Assembly: GCA_964390795.1 (NCBI GenBank)
Contig: CAYMLQ010000136.1
Coordinates: 1 to 13,368 of the forward strand
Reading direction: 5' to 3'
From: CAYMLQ01 sp964390795
GTDB taxonomy: Bacteria > Verrucomicrobiota > Kiritimatiellia > RFP12 > UBA1067
Length of the DNA stretch: 13,368 nucleotides
A program made the translations under genes and the position numbers. Shown in pieces: positions 13,143-13,368 of this stretch. Under the pieces are notes generated by a model. It saw nothing but the letters and a program-made list of their open reading frames with translations. It ran no database searches and was not told the DNA's origin. The number at the start of each line of letters is the position of its first letter. Position 1 is the first letter of the stretch.

Positions 13143-13368
13143 CAATAACGAAAGATGACTGGTGGAATGCCTATGGCTCATCAGATGGGCTATGCCTCAC
13201 CGTTGGGGTGACGTTGGGCGGTTCGGACATCATAGGTTGAGCCCGATCATTATGCAGACCCCAATATTATGGACGGCACCCCATCCGAAAGCTCACCATT
13301 GCCCTAAGTTCGGATATTATACCACTGACGAAAAGTTTTTAGACTAAAGTATTTTGGACGAAGCGTTT

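Larger units (their letters stand above)
12823..13368. other. Gene-poor right end
   Basis: No credible gene is seen from the antitoxin promoter to the right edge. It contains the third operator-like repeat (12893-12901), direct-repeat copy 2, a hexamer tandem repeat and one GC-rich hairpin. CATTGCCCTAA at 13297-13307 repeats 11879-11889, and TATTTTGGACG near 13350 resembles TACTTTGGACG near 12438. Confidence 0.5.

Noticed and set aside
13047..13219. Integron attC site bounded by GCTTAAC (13047-13053) and GTTGGGC (13213-13219)
   Set aside because: The two cores match the attC end consensus and are complementary with wobble, but the distance (173 bases) is too long and no L-box pairing was found inside them.
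13162..13347. 61-residue plus-strand frame at the right end
   Set aside because: Low-complexity His/Pro/Trp-rich translation, no Shine-Dalgarno and no family resemblance.
11719..13368. CRISPR array
   Set aside because: The repeats here are few, diverged and irregularly spaced; there is no series of equal repeats with equal spacers.

Overview
The window looks like a GC-rich, polysaccharide-degrading member of the Planctomycetota-Verrucomicrobiota-Chlamydiota group, most likely Verrucomicrobiota or Kiritimatiellota. That is an inference from gene content: a DUF1080 (3-keto-disaccharide hydrolase) secreted protein, a DUF4091/GH123-like secreted protein, a family-9-type pectate lyase behind an ECF sigma factor, and several secreted proteins with no recognisable family. 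No rRNA, tRNA or CRISPR array was seen.

Layout. 1-2995 is housekeeping-like: the 3' end of an unidentified gene with an intrinsic terminator, a zinc-ribbon membrane protein, ribonuclease HII (minus strand) and, divergent from it, a tRNA-dihydrouridine synthase. 3000-6044 is a carbohydrate block: a DUF4091 protein on the minus strand and a divergent DUF1080 protein on the plus strand, separated by a 393-base spacer holding two clear inverted repeats. 6053-7973 is a compact type II restriction-modification pair: a cytosine-C5 methyltransferase followed at once by a PmeII-family endonuclease that is visibly more AT-rich. 8009-8301 is a probable non-autonomous mobile element with 22-bp terminal inverted repeats (one mismatch) and 10-11-bp flanking direct repeats. 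8446-11718 runs in one direction: a secreted protein of unknown function, an ECF sigma factor, a single-pass membrane protein that may be its anti-sigma factor, and the pectate lyase.

11719-13368 is almost free of genes. It holds a lone CopG-type antitoxin gene (minus strand, no visible toxin), a diverged direct repeat on each side of it, at least five sizeable hairpins (one about 120 nt and nearly all paired), and short flank sequences that recur upstream as if a second copy of the antitoxin cassette had lost its gene. This is the least explained part of the window.

How the genes may work together (inference): the DUF4091, DUF1080 and pectate lyase proteins suggest extracellular or periplasmic processing of plant or algal polysaccharide, with the lyase possibly controlled by the neighbouring sigma/anti-sigma pair. 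The restriction-modification pair, the mobile element and the antitoxin island look like accessory DNA placed in spacers between these genes.
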